A stretch of 64,000 nucleotides of DNA from positions 1-64,000 of the forward strand of contig NZ_PDOG01000010.1 in NCBI RefSeq assembly GCF_003202205.1, written 5' to 3'. Shown in pieces: positions 1 to 9,116 of the stretch. A program made the position numbers and the translations under genes. Source of the DNA: Halomonas sp. LBP4. GTDB taxonomy: Bacteria > Pseudomonadota > Gammaproteobacteria > Pseudomonadales > Halomonadaceae. Every line of letters begins with the position of its first letter. Within the stretch, counting starts at the first letter, position 1. The notes under the pieces were generated by a model, which was not told the DNA's origin, did no database searches, and saw only the letters and a list, made by a program, of their open reading frames with translations.

Positions 1-1
1 C

Positions 2-244
2 ACTTCTGCCACTCATCACCGCCGGCAACGTTGCCCGTCGCCGGCAGCGGATGCGTACTTTACGGATTTCCCCGATGCCCCGCAAGGCCTTTTCGAGAAA
101 AACCTCGAGGCCATAACAGAAGACCCGCTAAGGCTGGTGAAAGTTCGCCCACAGGGGGCTGCGGTGGCAGAGGTTGTGGATAAGCCGCCGTCCACCAGAC
201 AGCACAACGTCCGCACAGGGCGGGCGCTGGCATTGAGGGAGTAG
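2..244 (+). other. Open frame entering from left edge, possible 3' end of an unknown gene
   Basis: Frame 2 is open from the window edge to a TAG at 242-244, giving 80 codons without a stop. The translation has ordinary amino-acid composition (it includes DAYFTDFPDAPQGLFEKNLE) but I recognise no family. It could be the C-terminus of a gene starting outside the window, or a chance open frame in GC-rich DNA. Opposite-strand frames here are no more convincing. The stretch 1-286 holds no other gene I can support. Confidence 0.25.
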
Positions 245-255
245 GGAGAGCCAAG

Positions 256-282
256 GAGCAACTGACTTGTAATCAGTTGCTC
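256..282. repeat. Hairpin identical to a tRNA-Thr(UGU) anticodon arm, at the tyrS 3' end
   Basis: A perfect 10-bp inverted repeat (GAGCAACTGA 256-265, TCAGTTGCTC 273-282) encloses the loop CTTGTAA. The first 22 bases match the D-stem end and anticodon arm of bacterial tRNA-Thr(UGU). No acceptor, D or T arms surround it, so it is not a tRNA gene. It lies 5 bases beyond the tyrS stop and may act as a terminator stem for tyrS, although no T-run follows on either strand. It could instead be an attachment-site scar. Confidence 0.5.
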
Positions 283-286
283 TACG

Positions 287-1489
287 TCAGCGCACGGTCA
301 CCCGGGCAACGCGCTTCTTGCCGGCCTGGATGACGTAGCTCTTGCCGCTGTCGAGCATATGGTCGCGCTCGACCACTTCGCCATCCACCTTGACCCGCCC
401 GTTACCGAGCATGTCCTTGGCCTGGGCACTGTTGTTGGCCAGCCCCGACCGGTTGAGCACCGCGGCGATGGGCGCCCGGGCACTGCCCGCGAAGTCGACC
501 TCGACCTCGGGCAGGTCTTCCGGCAGCTCACCCTCGGCCAGCAGGTTGCCGGCGGACCGGTGGGCACTGGCCGCGGCTTCTTCGCCGTGATAGCGACCGA
601 TCAGTTCGCGGGCGAGGAGCATCTTGATGTCGCGGGGGTTGGCCCCCTTCTCCACATCGCGCTTGAGCGCCTCGATCTCCTCGTTGGGCTTGAGCGAGAG
701 CAGCTCGAAGTAGCGCCACATCAGGCTGTCGGGCATGGAGACCAACTTGTTGAACATGGCGCCCGGCGCCTCGTCGACGCCCACATAGTTGCCCAGCGAC
801 TTGGACATCTTCTGCACGCCATCGAGACCTTCCAGCAGCGGCATGGTGATCACCACCTGGGGCTCCATGTCGAAGTGCTTCTGGATCTCTCGGCCCATCA
901 GCAGGTTGAACTTCTGGTCGGTGCCGCCGAGCTCCACGTCCGCCTTCAGTGCCACGGAGTCGTAGCCCTGCACCAGGGGGTAGAGGAACTCGTGGATGGA
1001 GATGGACTGTCCGGACTGGTAGCGCTTCTCGAAGTCGTCGCGCTCGAGCATGCGCGCCACGGTGCTCTGGCCTGCCAGCTCGATCATGTCGGCCGCGCTC
1101 ATGGCGGAGAACCACTCGGCGTTGAAACGCACCTCGGTCTTCTCGGGGTCGAGAATCTTGAACACCTGCTCCTTGTAGGTCTCGGCATTGACCCTGACCT
1201 CCTCCGCGGTGAGCGGCTTGCGCGTCACGTTCTTGCCGGAGGGGTCACCGATACGGCCGGTGAAGTCACCGATCAGGAAGATCACCTCATGGCCGAGCTC
1301 CTGGAACTGGCGCATCTTGGTCAACAGCACGCTGTGGCCCAGGTGCAGATCGGGGGCCGTCGGGTCGAAGCCCGCCTTGATGCGCAGCTTGCGCCCGGAC
1401 TCGAGCTTCTTGACCAGCTCCTCCTCCAGCAGAATTTCCTGGGTGCCTCGTTTCAGAAGCGCCAGCGCGCTCGCCACCTCGGTCATCAT
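287..1489 (-). CDS. tyrS: Tyrosyl-tRNA synthetase (TyrRS type 2)
   Basis: Charges tRNA-Tyr with tyrosine in the cytoplasm. The 400-residue product has the class I signature HLGH in the Rossmann fold, the TyrZ-type context GKNVTRKPLT, the KMSKS loop in VQKMSKSLGNYVG, and a C-terminal S4-like RNA-binding region (residues about 335-400). An upstream in-frame ATG at 1561 would add 24 residues with no homology feel. ATG at 1489, or 1486 directly after it, follows GGAG at the right distance and gives the family length of about 400. It is divergent from anmK, as in Pseudomonas, with a 117-bp shared promoter region. Confidence 0.97.
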   Translation of the reverse strand: MMTEVASALALLKRGTQEILLEEELVKKLESGRKLRIKAGFDPTAPDLHLGHSVLLTKMRQFQELGHEVIFLIGDFTGRIGDPSGKNVTRKPLTAEEVRVNAETYKEQVFKILDPEKTEVRFNAEWFSAMSAADMIELAGQSTVARMLERDDFEKRYQSGQSISIHEFLYPLVQGYDSVALKADVELGGTDQKFNLLMGREIQKHFDMEPQVVITMPLLEGLDGVQKMSKSLGNYVGVDEAPGAMFNKLVSMPDSLMWRYFELLSLKPNEEIEALKRDVEKGANPRDIKMLLARELIGRYHGEEAAASAHRSAGNLLAEGELPEDLPEVEVDFAGSARAPIAAVLNRSGLANNSAQAKDMLGNGRVKVDGEVVERDHMLDSGKSYVIQAGKKRVARVTVR

Positions 1490-1606
1490 CTCCCACTCCA
1501 CGGAATCACGGTTGATCACCCCTGCGCACAGGGCCCATCGAATGGGGCAGAATGGTAGCATGACTCGGTGGCGTGCGGTTACGCCGCATCGACTCGGGAG
1601 AAATGC

Positions 1607-2746
1607 ATGTCACTGTTCATCGGCCTGATGTCCGGCACCAGCCTCGACGGTATCGACGCCGCCCTGGTGGAGATAGCGGAAAACGACGCCGAGGGTCGCC
1701 CGCGCCTGGTGGCGACCCACGCCGAGCCGATGCCCGAACCGCTACGCCAACGGCTCTGGCAGCTGTGCCATGCCGACCGGGTGAGCTTCGCCGAGCTGGC
1801 CGCCACCGAGGAGGCCTTCTGCCGCCTCCAGGCCGGCACCATCGAGGCACTCCTGGCCACCAGTAACACGCCGCGCGCGGCGATCACCGCCGTGGGCAGC
1901 CATGGCCAGACCATCGAACATGCCCCCGGAGGCCATGGCGACGGCCCCGCCTACACCCTGCAACTCGACAACCCCAGCCTGCTCGCCGAACTCACCGGCT
2001 GCCCGGTGGTGGCCGACTTCCGCCGCCGCGACCTCGCCGCCGGCGGCCAGGCCGCCCCCCTCGCCCCGGCCTTCCACGAGGCGCTGCTGCGTGCCCCGGG
2101 CCAGTGGCGACTGGTGCTGAACCTGGGCGGTTTCGCCAACCTGACGCTGCTGCCACCAACGGAGGACCAGCGCGAGCCGCTCGGTTTCGACACCGGCCCG
2201 GCCAATGCCCTGCTGGATGCCTGGCATGCCCGCCACCGCGGCGGCCGCTTCGACGAGGGAGGGGAGTGGGCAGCCTCGGGCCGAGTCGATGACGCCCTGC
2301 TGGAACGCTTGCTGGCGGAGCCGTTCTTCCACCAGCCGCCGCCACGCAGCACGGGGCGCGAGCTGTTCCACCTCGACTGGCTGGAACGACAACTGACGGG
2401 GGAGGAGGCACCGGAAGATGTGCAGGCAACACTCGCCGAGCTGACCGCCACCAGCGTCGCCCTCGGCATCGGGATGGCGCAGGAGCGGCTGGCGGCCCCC
2501 ACCGCCGCGGCCCTGATCCCCTGCGGCGGTGGGGCCCACAATCCGGATCTGCTGGCCCGCCTGGGCCGCCACCTGCCCGAGACGCCGCTGGTGGCAAGCG
2601 CCGACTGGGGCTGGCCTGCCGACTGGCTGGAGGCCGGCGCCTTCGCCTGGCTCGCCTGGCGAAGGCTCCAGGGGCTGTCCGGCAACCTGCCCTCGGTCAC
2701 CGGAGCCTCGGGCCGCCGGATACTCGGCGGCGTCTACGCCCCCTGA
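1607..2746 (+). CDS. anmK: Anhydro-N-acetylmuramic acid kinase
   Basis: Phosphorylates and opens 1,6-anhydroMurNAc to MurNAc-6-phosphate during cell-wall recycling in the cytoplasm. The 379-residue protein starts with the family signature GLMSGTSLDGID and has the ATP/sugar-binding landmarks GSHGQT, DTGPANALLDAW and PCGGGAHNPDLL in order. An earlier in-frame ATG at 1568 exists, but ATG at 1607 is preceded by GGGAG (1596-1600) at 6 bases and matches the family N-terminus. It is divergent from tyrS and convergent with pilU, with only 15 bases between stops. Confidence 0.96.
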   Translation: MSLFIGLMSGTSLDGIDAALVEIAENDAEGRPRLVATHAEPMPEPLRQRLWQLCHADRVSFAELAATEEAFCRLQAGTIEALLATSNTPRAAITAVGSHGQTIEHAPGGHGDGPAYTLQLDNPSLLAELTGCPVVADFRRRDLAAGGQAAPLAPAFHEALLRAPGQWRLVLNLGGFANLTLLPPTEDQREPLGFDTGPANALLDAWHARHRGGRFDEGGEWAASGRVDDALLERLLAEPFFHQPPPRSTGRELFHLDWLERQLTGEEAPEDVQATLAELTATSVALGIGMAQERLAAPTAAALIPCGGGAHNPDLLARLGRHLPETPLVASADWGWPADWLEAGAFAWLAWRRLQGLSGNLPSVTGASGRRILGGVYAP

Positions 2747-2761
2747 CTTCAGCAGAACGCT

Positions 2762-3904
2762 CTAGAAATCGTCCTCGCTGCGCAGCGACAGGTTCGACGC
2801 CGCCTCCCTGGACCGGGAAAGCCCTTCGCTGTTCTGGTCGGCGTACTTGATCATCATGCGCAGATCGTTGGCGGAGTCGGCGTGCACCAGCGCCACCTCC
2901 TCGGTGATCTTGCCCGCCCTGAAGAGGTCATAGAGCGCCTGGTCGAAGGTCTGCATGCCCAGATCCCGTGAACGCGCCATGGCATTCTTGATCTCGGTCA
3001 CCGCCCCCTTGCGCACCAGGTCGCCGACAAGCGGCGACTTGAGCAGAATCTCGATGGCCGGGCAACGACCACCGTCCATTGTCGGCAACAGCTGCTGCGC
3101 CACGATGGCTTGCAGGTTGAGCGACAGGTCGAGCCAGATCTGCTCGTGCCGCTCGTGGGGGAAGAAGTGGATGATGCGATCCAGCGCCTGGTTGGCATTG
3201 TTGGCGTGCAGGGTGGCCAGGCAGAGGTGGCCGGTCTCGGCGAAGGTCAGCGCATGCTCCATGGTCTCCCGGGTGCGCACCTCGCCGATCAGGATCACGT
3301 CGGGCGCCTGGCGCAGGGTGTTCTTCAGGGCCACCTCGAAGGAGTCGGTATCGATGCCCACCTCCCGCTGGTTGATGATCGCCTTCTTGTGCGGGTGAAC
3401 GTACTCGATGGGGTCCTCGACGCTGATGATGTGGCCGCCGATGGTCTCGTTGCGCTGCTGGATCATCGACGCCAGGGTGGTCGACTTGCCGGTGCCGGTA
3501 CCCCCGACCACGAACACCAGGCCGCGCTTGATGTTGGCCAGCTCGCCCAGCACCGGGGGCAGCGACAGCTCCTCCAGGTGGGGAATCTCGAAGGCGATGC
3601 GGCGGATCACCATCGCCAGCTGGTTGCGCTGCTGGAAGGCGCTGACGCGGAAGCGCCCACGCCCCGTGAGACTGAGCGCGAAATTGGCCTCCCGTTCGGT
3701 CTGGAAGCGCTCGCGCAGCCCCTCGGGCACCGAGGCATTGACCAGTTCATTGACCTGCTCGGCGCTGAGCACCTGGTCGCCCAGCGGCGTGAGCTGGCCT
3801 GCCATCTTCAGGGTCGGTGGGGCATTCACCGAGATCAGCAGATCCGACGCCTCCTGTTGCACCATGATGTCCAGCAGCTGGTGAAGCCACTCTGTTGCCG
3901 TCAT
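2762..3904 (-). CDS. pilU: Type IV pilus retraction accessory ATPase PilU
   Basis: PilT-like secretion ATPase that assists pilus retraction at the inner-membrane base of the type IV pilus. The 380-residue product has an N-terminal PAS-like domain, Walker A GGTGTGKS (134-141), an Asp box near EDPIEYVHP, and a Walker B/His region ending in TGHLCLATLHANNA. The C-terminal tail (about residues 340-380) is longer than in PilT, as is typical of PilU. The open frame extends upstream to 4045, but ATG at 3904 has AAGGAG just before it and fits the family start. It lies 28 bases downstream of pilT, evidently in the same operon. Pilus structural genes are not in the window. Confidence 0.95.
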   Translation of the reverse strand: MTATEWLHQLLDIMVQQEASDLLISVNAPPTLKMAGQLTPLGDQVLSAEQVNELVNASVPEGLRERFQTEREANFALSLTGRGRFRVSAFQQRNQLAMVIRRIAFEIPHLEELSLPPVLGELANIKRGLVFVVGGTGTGKSTTLASMIQQRNETIGGHIISVEDPIEYVHPHKKAIINQREVGIDTDSFEVALKNTLRQAPDVILIGEVRTRETMEHALTFAETGHLCLATLHANNANQALDRIIHFFPHERHEQIWLDLSLNLQAIVAQQLLPTMDGGRCPAIEILLKSPLVGDLVRKGAVTEIKNAMARSRDLGMQTFDQALYDLFRAGKITEEVALVHADSANDLRMMIKYADQNSEGLSRSREAASNLSLRSEDDF

Positions 3905-3932
3905 GTCCCTGCTCCTTGTCGTTGTGTCTTCC

Positions 3933-4967
3933 TCAGCTCGCCAGCACGCTCTTGGCCTTGGCCTGGGCCTCGTCACGAGCCACCACGTTGTCGGCCACCA
4001 GCCTGGACAGCGAGGCGTCCAGGGTCTGCATGCCCAGGTTGCCACCGGTCTGGATCGCCGAGTAGATCTGCGCCACCTTGTCCTCGCGAATCAGGTTGCG
4101 CACCGCCGCCGTGGCGATGAGTATCTCGTGGGCCGCCACCCGACCGCCCCCCTGGCGCTTGACCAGGGCCTGCGAAACCACCGCCTGCAGCGACTCGGAG
4201 AGCATCGAGCGCACCATGGACTTCTCGTCGCCGGGGAAGACGTCGATGATGCGGTCGATGGTCTTGGCCGCCGAGGTGGTGTGCAGGGTGCCGAACACCA
4301 GGTGCCCGGTCTCGGCCGCGGTCAATGCCAGGCGAATGGTCTCCAGGTCACGCATCTCGCCGACCAGGATGATGTCCGGGTCCTCGCGCAGGGCGCTGCG
4401 CAGGGCCGGGGCAAAGCCATGGGTATCACGGTGCACCTCACGCTGGTTGACCAGGCAGCGCTTGCTGCGATGGACGAATTCCACCGGGTCCTCGATGGTG
4501 AGGATATGCTCGTAGCGGTTGTCGTTGATGTAGTCGATCATCGCCGCGAGGGTCGTGCTCTTGCCCGAGCCGGTGGGACCGGTCACCAGCACCAGGCCAC
4601 GGGGCAACATGGCCAGCCGGCGAAAGACGTCCCCCATTCCAAGGTCATCCAGGGTCAACACTTCCGAGGGAATGGTGCGAAACACCGCCCCGGCCCCGCG
4701 CGCCTGGTTGAAGACGTTGACACGGAAGCGCGAGACCCCCGGGACCTCGAAGGAGAAGTCGGTCTCGAAGAACTCCTCGTAGTCGCGACGCTGGCGATCC
4801 GCCATGATGTCGTAGATCAGCTTGCGGACCTCCCGATCCTCCATGGCCGGCACATTGAGCCGGCGGATGTCGCCATCGACGCGTATCATCGGCGGCAGGC
4901 CTGCCGACAGATGGAGGTCCGAAGCGTTCTGCTTTGCCGAGAACGCCAGCAATTCGGTAATATCCAT
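3933..4967 (-). CDS. pilT: Type IV pilus twitching motility ATPase PilT
   Basis: Hexameric ATPase that depolymerises pilin to power twitching and DNA uptake. The 344-residue length is canonical. The N-terminal domain begins MDITELLAFSAKQNASDLHL; Walker A GPTGSGKS is at 130-137, followed by the Asp box (EDPVEF), Walker B region (LVGEMRDLETI) and His box (TGHLVFGTLHTTSAA). AGGGGAAA precedes the ATG. It is first in the pilT-pilU operon and divergent from yggS, the arrangement seen in Pseudomonas. Confidence 0.97.
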   Translation of the reverse strand: MDITELLAFSAKQNASDLHLSAGLPPMIRVDGDIRRLNVPAMEDREVRKLIYDIMADRQRRDYEEFFETDFSFEVPGVSRFRVNVFNQARGAGAVFRTIPSEVLTLDDLGMGDVFRRLAMLPRGLVLVTGPTGSGKSTTLAAMIDYINDNRYEHILTIEDPVEFVHRSKRCLVNQREVHRDTHGFAPALRSALREDPDIILVGEMRDLETIRLALTAAETGHLVFGTLHTTSAAKTIDRIIDVFPGDEKSMVRSMLSESLQAVVSQALVKRQGGGRVAAHEILIATAAVRNLIREDKVAQIYSAIQTGGNLGMQTLDASLSRLVADNVVARDEAQAKAKSVLAS

Positions 4968-5031
4968 GCGTTTCCCCTGCTCCCGGGATAAGGTTCCCTT
5001 CAGTTATGACCAGTATGATAGACCTTTCGTG

Positions 5032-5739
5032 ATGAAGGCTTTGGTACTTTCCGAGTCGCTGGCCGCTGCCCGCGCCCGCCTGGCCGAGGCCCTGCAGGCC
5101 GCCGGGCGCCCCGCCACGGATGCCCGCCTGCTCGCCGTCAGCAAGACCAGGCCGGCGGCGATGATCCGCGAGGCCTGGCATCTCGGCCAGCGCGACTTCG
5201 GCGAGAATTATGTCCAGGAAGCCCTCGACAAGCAGGCCGAGCTGGCGGACCTCGACGACATCGTCTGGCATTTCATCGGGCCGTTGCAATCCAACAAGAC
5301 GCGAGCCGTGGCCGAGCACTTCGCCTGGGTACACAGCCTAGACCGGGAGAAGATCGCCCGGCGTCTGAACGATCAACGCCCCGAGGGCCTCGGGCCGCTG
5401 AACGTCTGCCTGCAGGTCAACATCAGCGATGAGCCCAGCAAGTCCGGCGTCATGCTCGCCGAGCTGCCGGCCCTGGCCGGGGCGGTGCTGGCGATGCCGG
5501 CCCTGCGCCTGCGCGGGCTGATGGCGATTCCCGCGCCGGCCGAGAGCCGCGAGGCCCAGCGCGAGCCCTTCGCCCGGTTGCGCGAGGCCCTGGCAGCGTT
5601 GCAGGAACGCTTTCCGGACGCGCCGCTGGACACCCTGTCGATGGGCATGACCGCCGACCTGGAGGCCGCCGTAGAGGAAGGCGCCACCCTGGTCCGGCTG
5701 GGCACCGCCATCTTCGGCGAACGGGCAGCATCACAGTAG
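5032..5739 (+). CDS. yggS: PLP homeostasis protein (YggS/PLPBP family)
   Basis: Cytosolic pyridoxal-phosphate-binding protein of the alanine racemase fold III group, with a role in PLP and amino-acid homeostasis and no known catalytic activity. The 235-residue product carries the PLP lysine K38 in LLAVSKTRP, then GENYVQEA, HFIGPLQSNKTR, the serine-rich NISDEPSKSG and the C-terminal phosphate loop SMGMTADLEAA. The frame is open far upstream through the pilT antisense, so the start was set at ATG 5032; GTG 5029 is an alternative. TATGAT at 5014-5019 may be a -10 element. It heads the yggS-proC-yggT-metX-metW-DUF4426 run. Confidence 0.95.
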   Translation: MKALVLSESLAAARARLAEALQAAGRPATDARLLAVSKTRPAAMIREAWHLGQRDFGENYVQEALDKQAELADLDDIVWHFIGPLQSNKTRAVAEHFAWVHSLDREKIARRLNDQRPEGLGPLNVCLQVNISDEPSKSGVMLAELPALAGAVLAMPALRLRGLMAIPAPAESREAQREPFARLREALAALQERFPDAPLDTLSMGMTADLEAAVEEGATLVRLGTAIFGERAASQ

Positions 5740-5804
5740 CGACAACACGCGTGCCGGTACCGCAAGCCGGCCGAACATTCGTCGACCGACACAGGACAGA
5801 TCGC

Positions 5805-6629
5805 ATGGCCAGCAGAGTCACCTTCATCGGCGCCGGCAACATGGCCAGCGCCATCATCGGCGGCATGATCGACAACGGCTTCTCGCCCGCCGCCATCACC
5901 GCCACCTCGCCCAGCGACGAGATGCTCGCCCCGGTACGCAGCCGACTGGGCATCCACACCGCGACCGACAACGCCGCCGCGACCGACCAGGCCGACGTGG
6001 TGGTGCTGGCGGTGAAGCCACAGGTGATGCGCGACGTCTGCGCGGGACTGCGTGACGTGGTCCAGCGCCGCCGTCCGCTGATCATCTCGGTGGCCGCCGG
6101 CCTGCCCGCCGAGACGCTCGAGCACTGGCTGGGCGGCGACCTGGCGGTGGTACGCTGCATGCCCAACACGCCTTCGCTGGTCGGCGCCGGCGCCGCCGGC
6201 CTCTTCGCCAATGCCAACGTCAGCGATGCGCAGCGCCAGCTCGCCACCGAGATGCTGGAGGCGGTGGGCCTGGTCGAGTGGGTCGAGCAGGAAGCCCTGC
6301 TCGATGCCGTAACCGCGGTTTCCGGCAGTGGCCCCGCCTACTTCTTCCTGATGTTCGAGGCGATGGAGGAAGCCGGCGTAGCCCTCGGCCTGCCCGCCGA
6401 GACCGCCCGCCGGCTGGCGATACAGACGGCCCTGGGCGCGGCGAAGATGGCCCAGCAGAGCGACAAGCTTCCCGCCGAGCTCAAGCGCAACGTGATGTCC
6501 CCCGGCGGCACCACCGAGCGTGCCATCGAGCACCTGGAGAGCGCCGGCCTGCGCCGGACCCTGGGGGAAGCGCTCGAGGCCTGCGCCGCCCGAGCCCGCG
6601 AAATGGCCGACGAGCTCGGCAAGCGCTGA
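5805..6629 (+). CDS. proC: Pyrroline-5-carboxylate reductase
   Basis: Last step of proline synthesis: NAD(P)H-dependent reduction of pyrroline-5-carboxylate. The 274-residue product starts MASRVTFIGAGNMASAII with the Rossmann GxGNMA motif at residues 8-13. Further landmarks are VVLAVKPQ, RCMPNTPSLVGAGA and the C-terminal signature AVSGSGPAYFFLMFEAM, then MSPGGTTERAI. ATG 5805 follows AGGACAG; the longer in-frame ATG at 5751 is unlikely. Proline is also a compatible solute, which would suit a halophile (inference). Confidence 0.96.
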   Translation: MASRVTFIGAGNMASAIIGGMIDNGFSPAAITATSPSDEMLAPVRSRLGIHTATDNAAATDQADVVVLAVKPQVMRDVCAGLRDVVQRRRPLIISVAAGLPAETLEHWLGGDLAVVRCMPNTPSLVGAGAAGLFANANVSDAQRQLATEMLEAVGLVEWVEQEALLDAVTAVSGSGPAYFFLMFEAMEEAGVALGLPAETARRLAIQTALGAAKMAQQSDKLPAELKRNVMSPGGTTERAIEHLESAGLRRTLGEALEACAARAREMADELGKR

Positions 6630-6663
6630 CCCGGCAAGCTTTCACGAACAAGGAGGAGCCCTG

Positions 6664-7257
6664 ATGGGCAGTCAACTGGGAAGTGCCGGCCTGCTGCTGG
6701 TCAACACCCTCATCAATATCTACCTGTTCCTGCTGATGCTGCGCTTCCTGCTGCAGGCATCACGGGCCGACTACTACAATCCCATCAGCCAGTCGGTGGT
6801 GAAGATCACCCAGCCGGTGGTGCGTCCCTTCCAGGGCTTCCTCGGGCCGGTGATGAACCGCTTCGACCTGGCCACCCTCGCGGCCGGCTTCGTGATCAAG
6901 GCGGTGAGCATCGTGGTCATCCTGCAGGTGGCCGGCTTCGGCATGGCGCCGCTGCTCGGCGTGGCCATCGGGTCGGTCGCGGCGCTGGCCAACGCCATCC
7001 TGAAGATCTATTTCTTCGCGCTGATCGTGATGATCATCCTCAGCTGGGTCGCCCCCAATGCCAGCCACCCCGGCGCGCTCCTGGTGATGCAACTGGTGGA
7101 GCCGATCATGGCGCCGTTGCGCCGCGTGATCCCGCCGCTGGGCATGATCGACATCTCGCCCATCGTGGCCTTCATCGCCATCAGCATCATCGATGGTATC
7201 GTGGTGGGCTCGCTGACCCGTGCGGCCGGCATCTCCGGCGCCCTGGTCGGCCTCTGA
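6664..7257 (+). CDS. YggT family membrane protein
   Basis: Integral membrane protein of 197 residues with two YGGT repeats (about 5-85 and 100-190), each holding hydrophobic helices followed by a conserved arginine/proline segment (VVRPFQGFLGP; IMAPLRRVIPPLG). The family is linked to cell-division and osmotic-stress phenotypes in other bacteria, but the biochemical role is unresolved. A strong AGGAGG (about 6651-6656) precedes ATG 6664. It sits between proC and metX as in Pseudomonas. Confidence 0.9.
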   Translation: MGSQLGSAGLLLVNTLINIYLFLLMLRFLLQASRADYYNPISQSVVKITQPVVRPFQGFLGPVMNRFDLATLAAGFVIKAVSIVVILQVAGFGMAPLLGVAIGSVAALANAILKIYFFALIVMIILSWVAPNASHPGALLVMQLVEPIMAPLRRVIPPLGMIDISPIVAFIAISIIDGIVVGSLTRAAGISGALVGL

Positions 7258-7268
7258 GCCAGGTCCCC

Positions 7269-8468
7269 ATGACAACAGGCACCACGCAACGACTGGACAC
7301 CGAACGACTGATGCCCGAGCTTCCGCGTGACTCGGTCGGCCTGGTGACGCCGCAGACGGCGCACTTCGACGACCCCCTGGCCCTGGCCTGCGGCAAGACG
7401 CTGCCGGCCTACGACCTCGTCTATGAAACCTACGGCACGCTCAACGCCGCGCGCTCCAATGCGGTGCTGGTCTGCCACGCCCTCTCCGGTCACCACCATG
7501 CCGCGGGCTTCCACGCCCCCGACGAACGCAAGCCGGGCTGGTGGGACGCCCATATCGGCCCCGGCAAGTCCATCGACACCGAGCGCTTCTTCGTGGTCTC
7601 GTTGAACAACCTGGGCGGCTGCCACGGCAGCACCGGCCCGAACAGCGAGAACCCGGAGACCGGCCGCCAGTGGGGACCGGACTTCCCGATGATGATGGTG
7701 GGTGACTGGGTCCACAGCCAGGCGCGGCTGGCCGACCGGCTCGGCATCGAGCGCTTCGCCGCGGTGATCGGCGGCAGCCTCGGTGGCATGCAGGTGGTCC
7801 AGTGGACCCTCTCCTATCCCGAGCGGGTGGCCAATGCAGCGGTGATCGCCGCCACGCCGAAGCTGTCGGCCCAGAACATCGCCTTCAACGAGGTCGCTCG
7901 CCAGGCGATCCGCTCCGACCCCGACTATCACGACGGCTGGTATGCCGAGCAGGGCAAGGTGCCCCGACGCGGCCTCAAGCTCGCCCGCATGGTGGGACAC
8001 ATCACCTACCTGTCGGAAGACGCCATGGGCAGCAAGTTCGGCCGCGACCTGCGCACCGACGACCTCAACTTCGGCTACGACGTCGAGTTCCAGGTGGAGT
8101 CCTACCTGCGCTACCAGGGGGACACCTTCTCCACCTCCTTCGACGCCAACACCTACCTGCTGATGACCAAGGCGCTGGACTACTTCGACCCGGCCGCGGC
8201 CCATGGTGGCGACCTGGCCCGGGCCCTGGCGCCGGCGGCCTGCCCCTTTCTGGTGGTCAGCTTCACCACCGACTGGCGCTTCCCGCCGTCACGCTCGCGG
8301 GAGCTGGTCAACGCCCTGATCCGCGCCGGCAAGGCGGTCAGCTACGCCAACATCGACTCCCCCCACGGTCACGACGCCTTCCTGATGCCCGAGCCCCGCT
8401 ACCAGGCGGTGTTCTCCGCCTTCATGGCCCGCGTGGCCCGGGACCTCGGCCTGGAGGACCACCCATGA
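7269..8468 (+). CDS. metX: Homoserine O-acyltransferase (MetX)
   Basis: Alpha/beta-hydrolase that acylates homoserine at the entry to methionine synthesis. The 399 residues include the nucleophile Ser170 in VIGGSLGGMQ, the Asp in FTTDWRFPPSRS and the His in DSPHGHDAF. Whether the donor is succinyl- or acetyl-CoA cannot be read safely here. MetX proteins paired with metW in gammaproteobacteria are commonly succinyltransferases (MetXS), so that is the more likely activity. It overlaps metW by ATGA at its stop and starts 11 bases after yggT, consistent with one operon. Confidence 0.95.
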   Translation: MTTGTTQRLDTERLMPELPRDSVGLVTPQTAHFDDPLALACGKTLPAYDLVYETYGTLNAARSNAVLVCHALSGHHHAAGFHAPDERKPGWWDAHIGPGKSIDTERFFVVSLNNLGGCHGSTGPNSENPETGRQWGPDFPMMMVGDWVHSQARLADRLGIERFAAVIGGSLGGMQVVQWTLSYPERVANAAVIAATPKLSAQNIAFNEVARQAIRSDPDYHDGWYAEQGKVPRRGLKLARMVGHITYLSEDAMGSKFGRDLRTDDLNFGYDVEFQVESYLRYQGDTFSTSFDANTYLLMTKALDYFDPAAAHGGDLARALAPAACPFLVVSFTTDWRFPPSRSRELVNALIRAGKAVSYANIDSPHGHDAFLMPEPRYQAVFSAFMARVARDLGLEDHP

Positions 8469-9067
8469 TGCGTGCCGACTTCAAGCTGATCCATGACTGG
8501 GTGCCCGCGGGGGCCCACATCCTCGATCTGGCCTGCGGCGACGGTACCCTGCTGGCGGCCCTGGCCCGGGACAAGAACGTCACCGGCTACGGCCTGGAGA
8601 TCGACCCGGAGGGCATCACCGCCTGCATCGCCCGGGGCGTCAACGTCATCGAGCAGAACCTCGACGAAGGGCTGGCCAACTTCGAGGACGACGCCTGCGA
8701 CCTGGTGATCATGACCCAGGCGCTGCAGGCCCTGCGCCGCCCCGACCGCATGCTCGACGAGATGCTGCGGGTAGCGGAAGAGTGCATCATCACCTTCCCC
8801 AACTTCGCCTACTGGCGCCACCGGGCCTATCTCGGCCTCAAGGGCTACATGCCGGTCTCGAAGTCGCTGCCCCACGCCTGGTACGACACCCCCAACATCC
8901 ACCTGTCGACCTTCAACGACTTTGAACAACTCTGCCGCGACAAGGGTCTGATCATCGTCGACCGGGCGGTGGGCATCGGCGACCATGAGGGCCACTGGAC
9001 CTCACGCTGGTGGCCCAACCTGTTCGGCGAGATCGCCATCTTCCGCGTCACCCGCCGGAGTGATTGA
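8465..9067 (+). CDS. metW: Methionine biosynthesis protein MetW (SAM-dependent methyltransferase fold)
   Basis: The 200-residue protein has a class I SAM-binding motif (ILDLACGDGTLL, about residues 19-30) and the MetW-specific segments EQNLDEGLANF, DLVIMTQALQALRRPDRML and TFPNFAYWRHR. MetW is required with MetX in several proteobacteria for methionine synthesis, probably by supporting MetX. ATG 8465 overlaps the metX stop; ATG 8468 is an equivalent choice one codon later. Translation is likely coupled to metX. Confidence 0.94.
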   Translation: MMRADFKLIHDWVPAGAHILDLACGDGTLLAALARDKNVTGYGLEIDPEGITACIARGVNVIEQNLDEGLANFEDDACDLVIMTQALQALRRPDRMLDEMLRVAEECIITFPNFAYWRHRAYLGLKGYMPVSKSLPHAWYDTPNIHLSTFNDFEQLCRDKGLIIVDRAVGIGDHEGHWTSRWWPNLFGEIAIFRVTRRSD

Positions 9068-9116
9068 CTCGAACAGAGAAAGAACGCAAACCGAAGCGCA
9101 AGACCAGGGGCACACC

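Noticed and set aside
256..282. Complete tRNA-Thr gene
   Set aside because: Only the anticodon arm is present; acceptor, D and T arms cannot be found on either side.
3905..4045. N-terminal extension of PilU to ATG 4045
   Set aside because: The extension is antisense-like (Trp/Arg/Pro-rich), overlaps pilT, and the ribosome-binding site and family alignment place the start at 3904.
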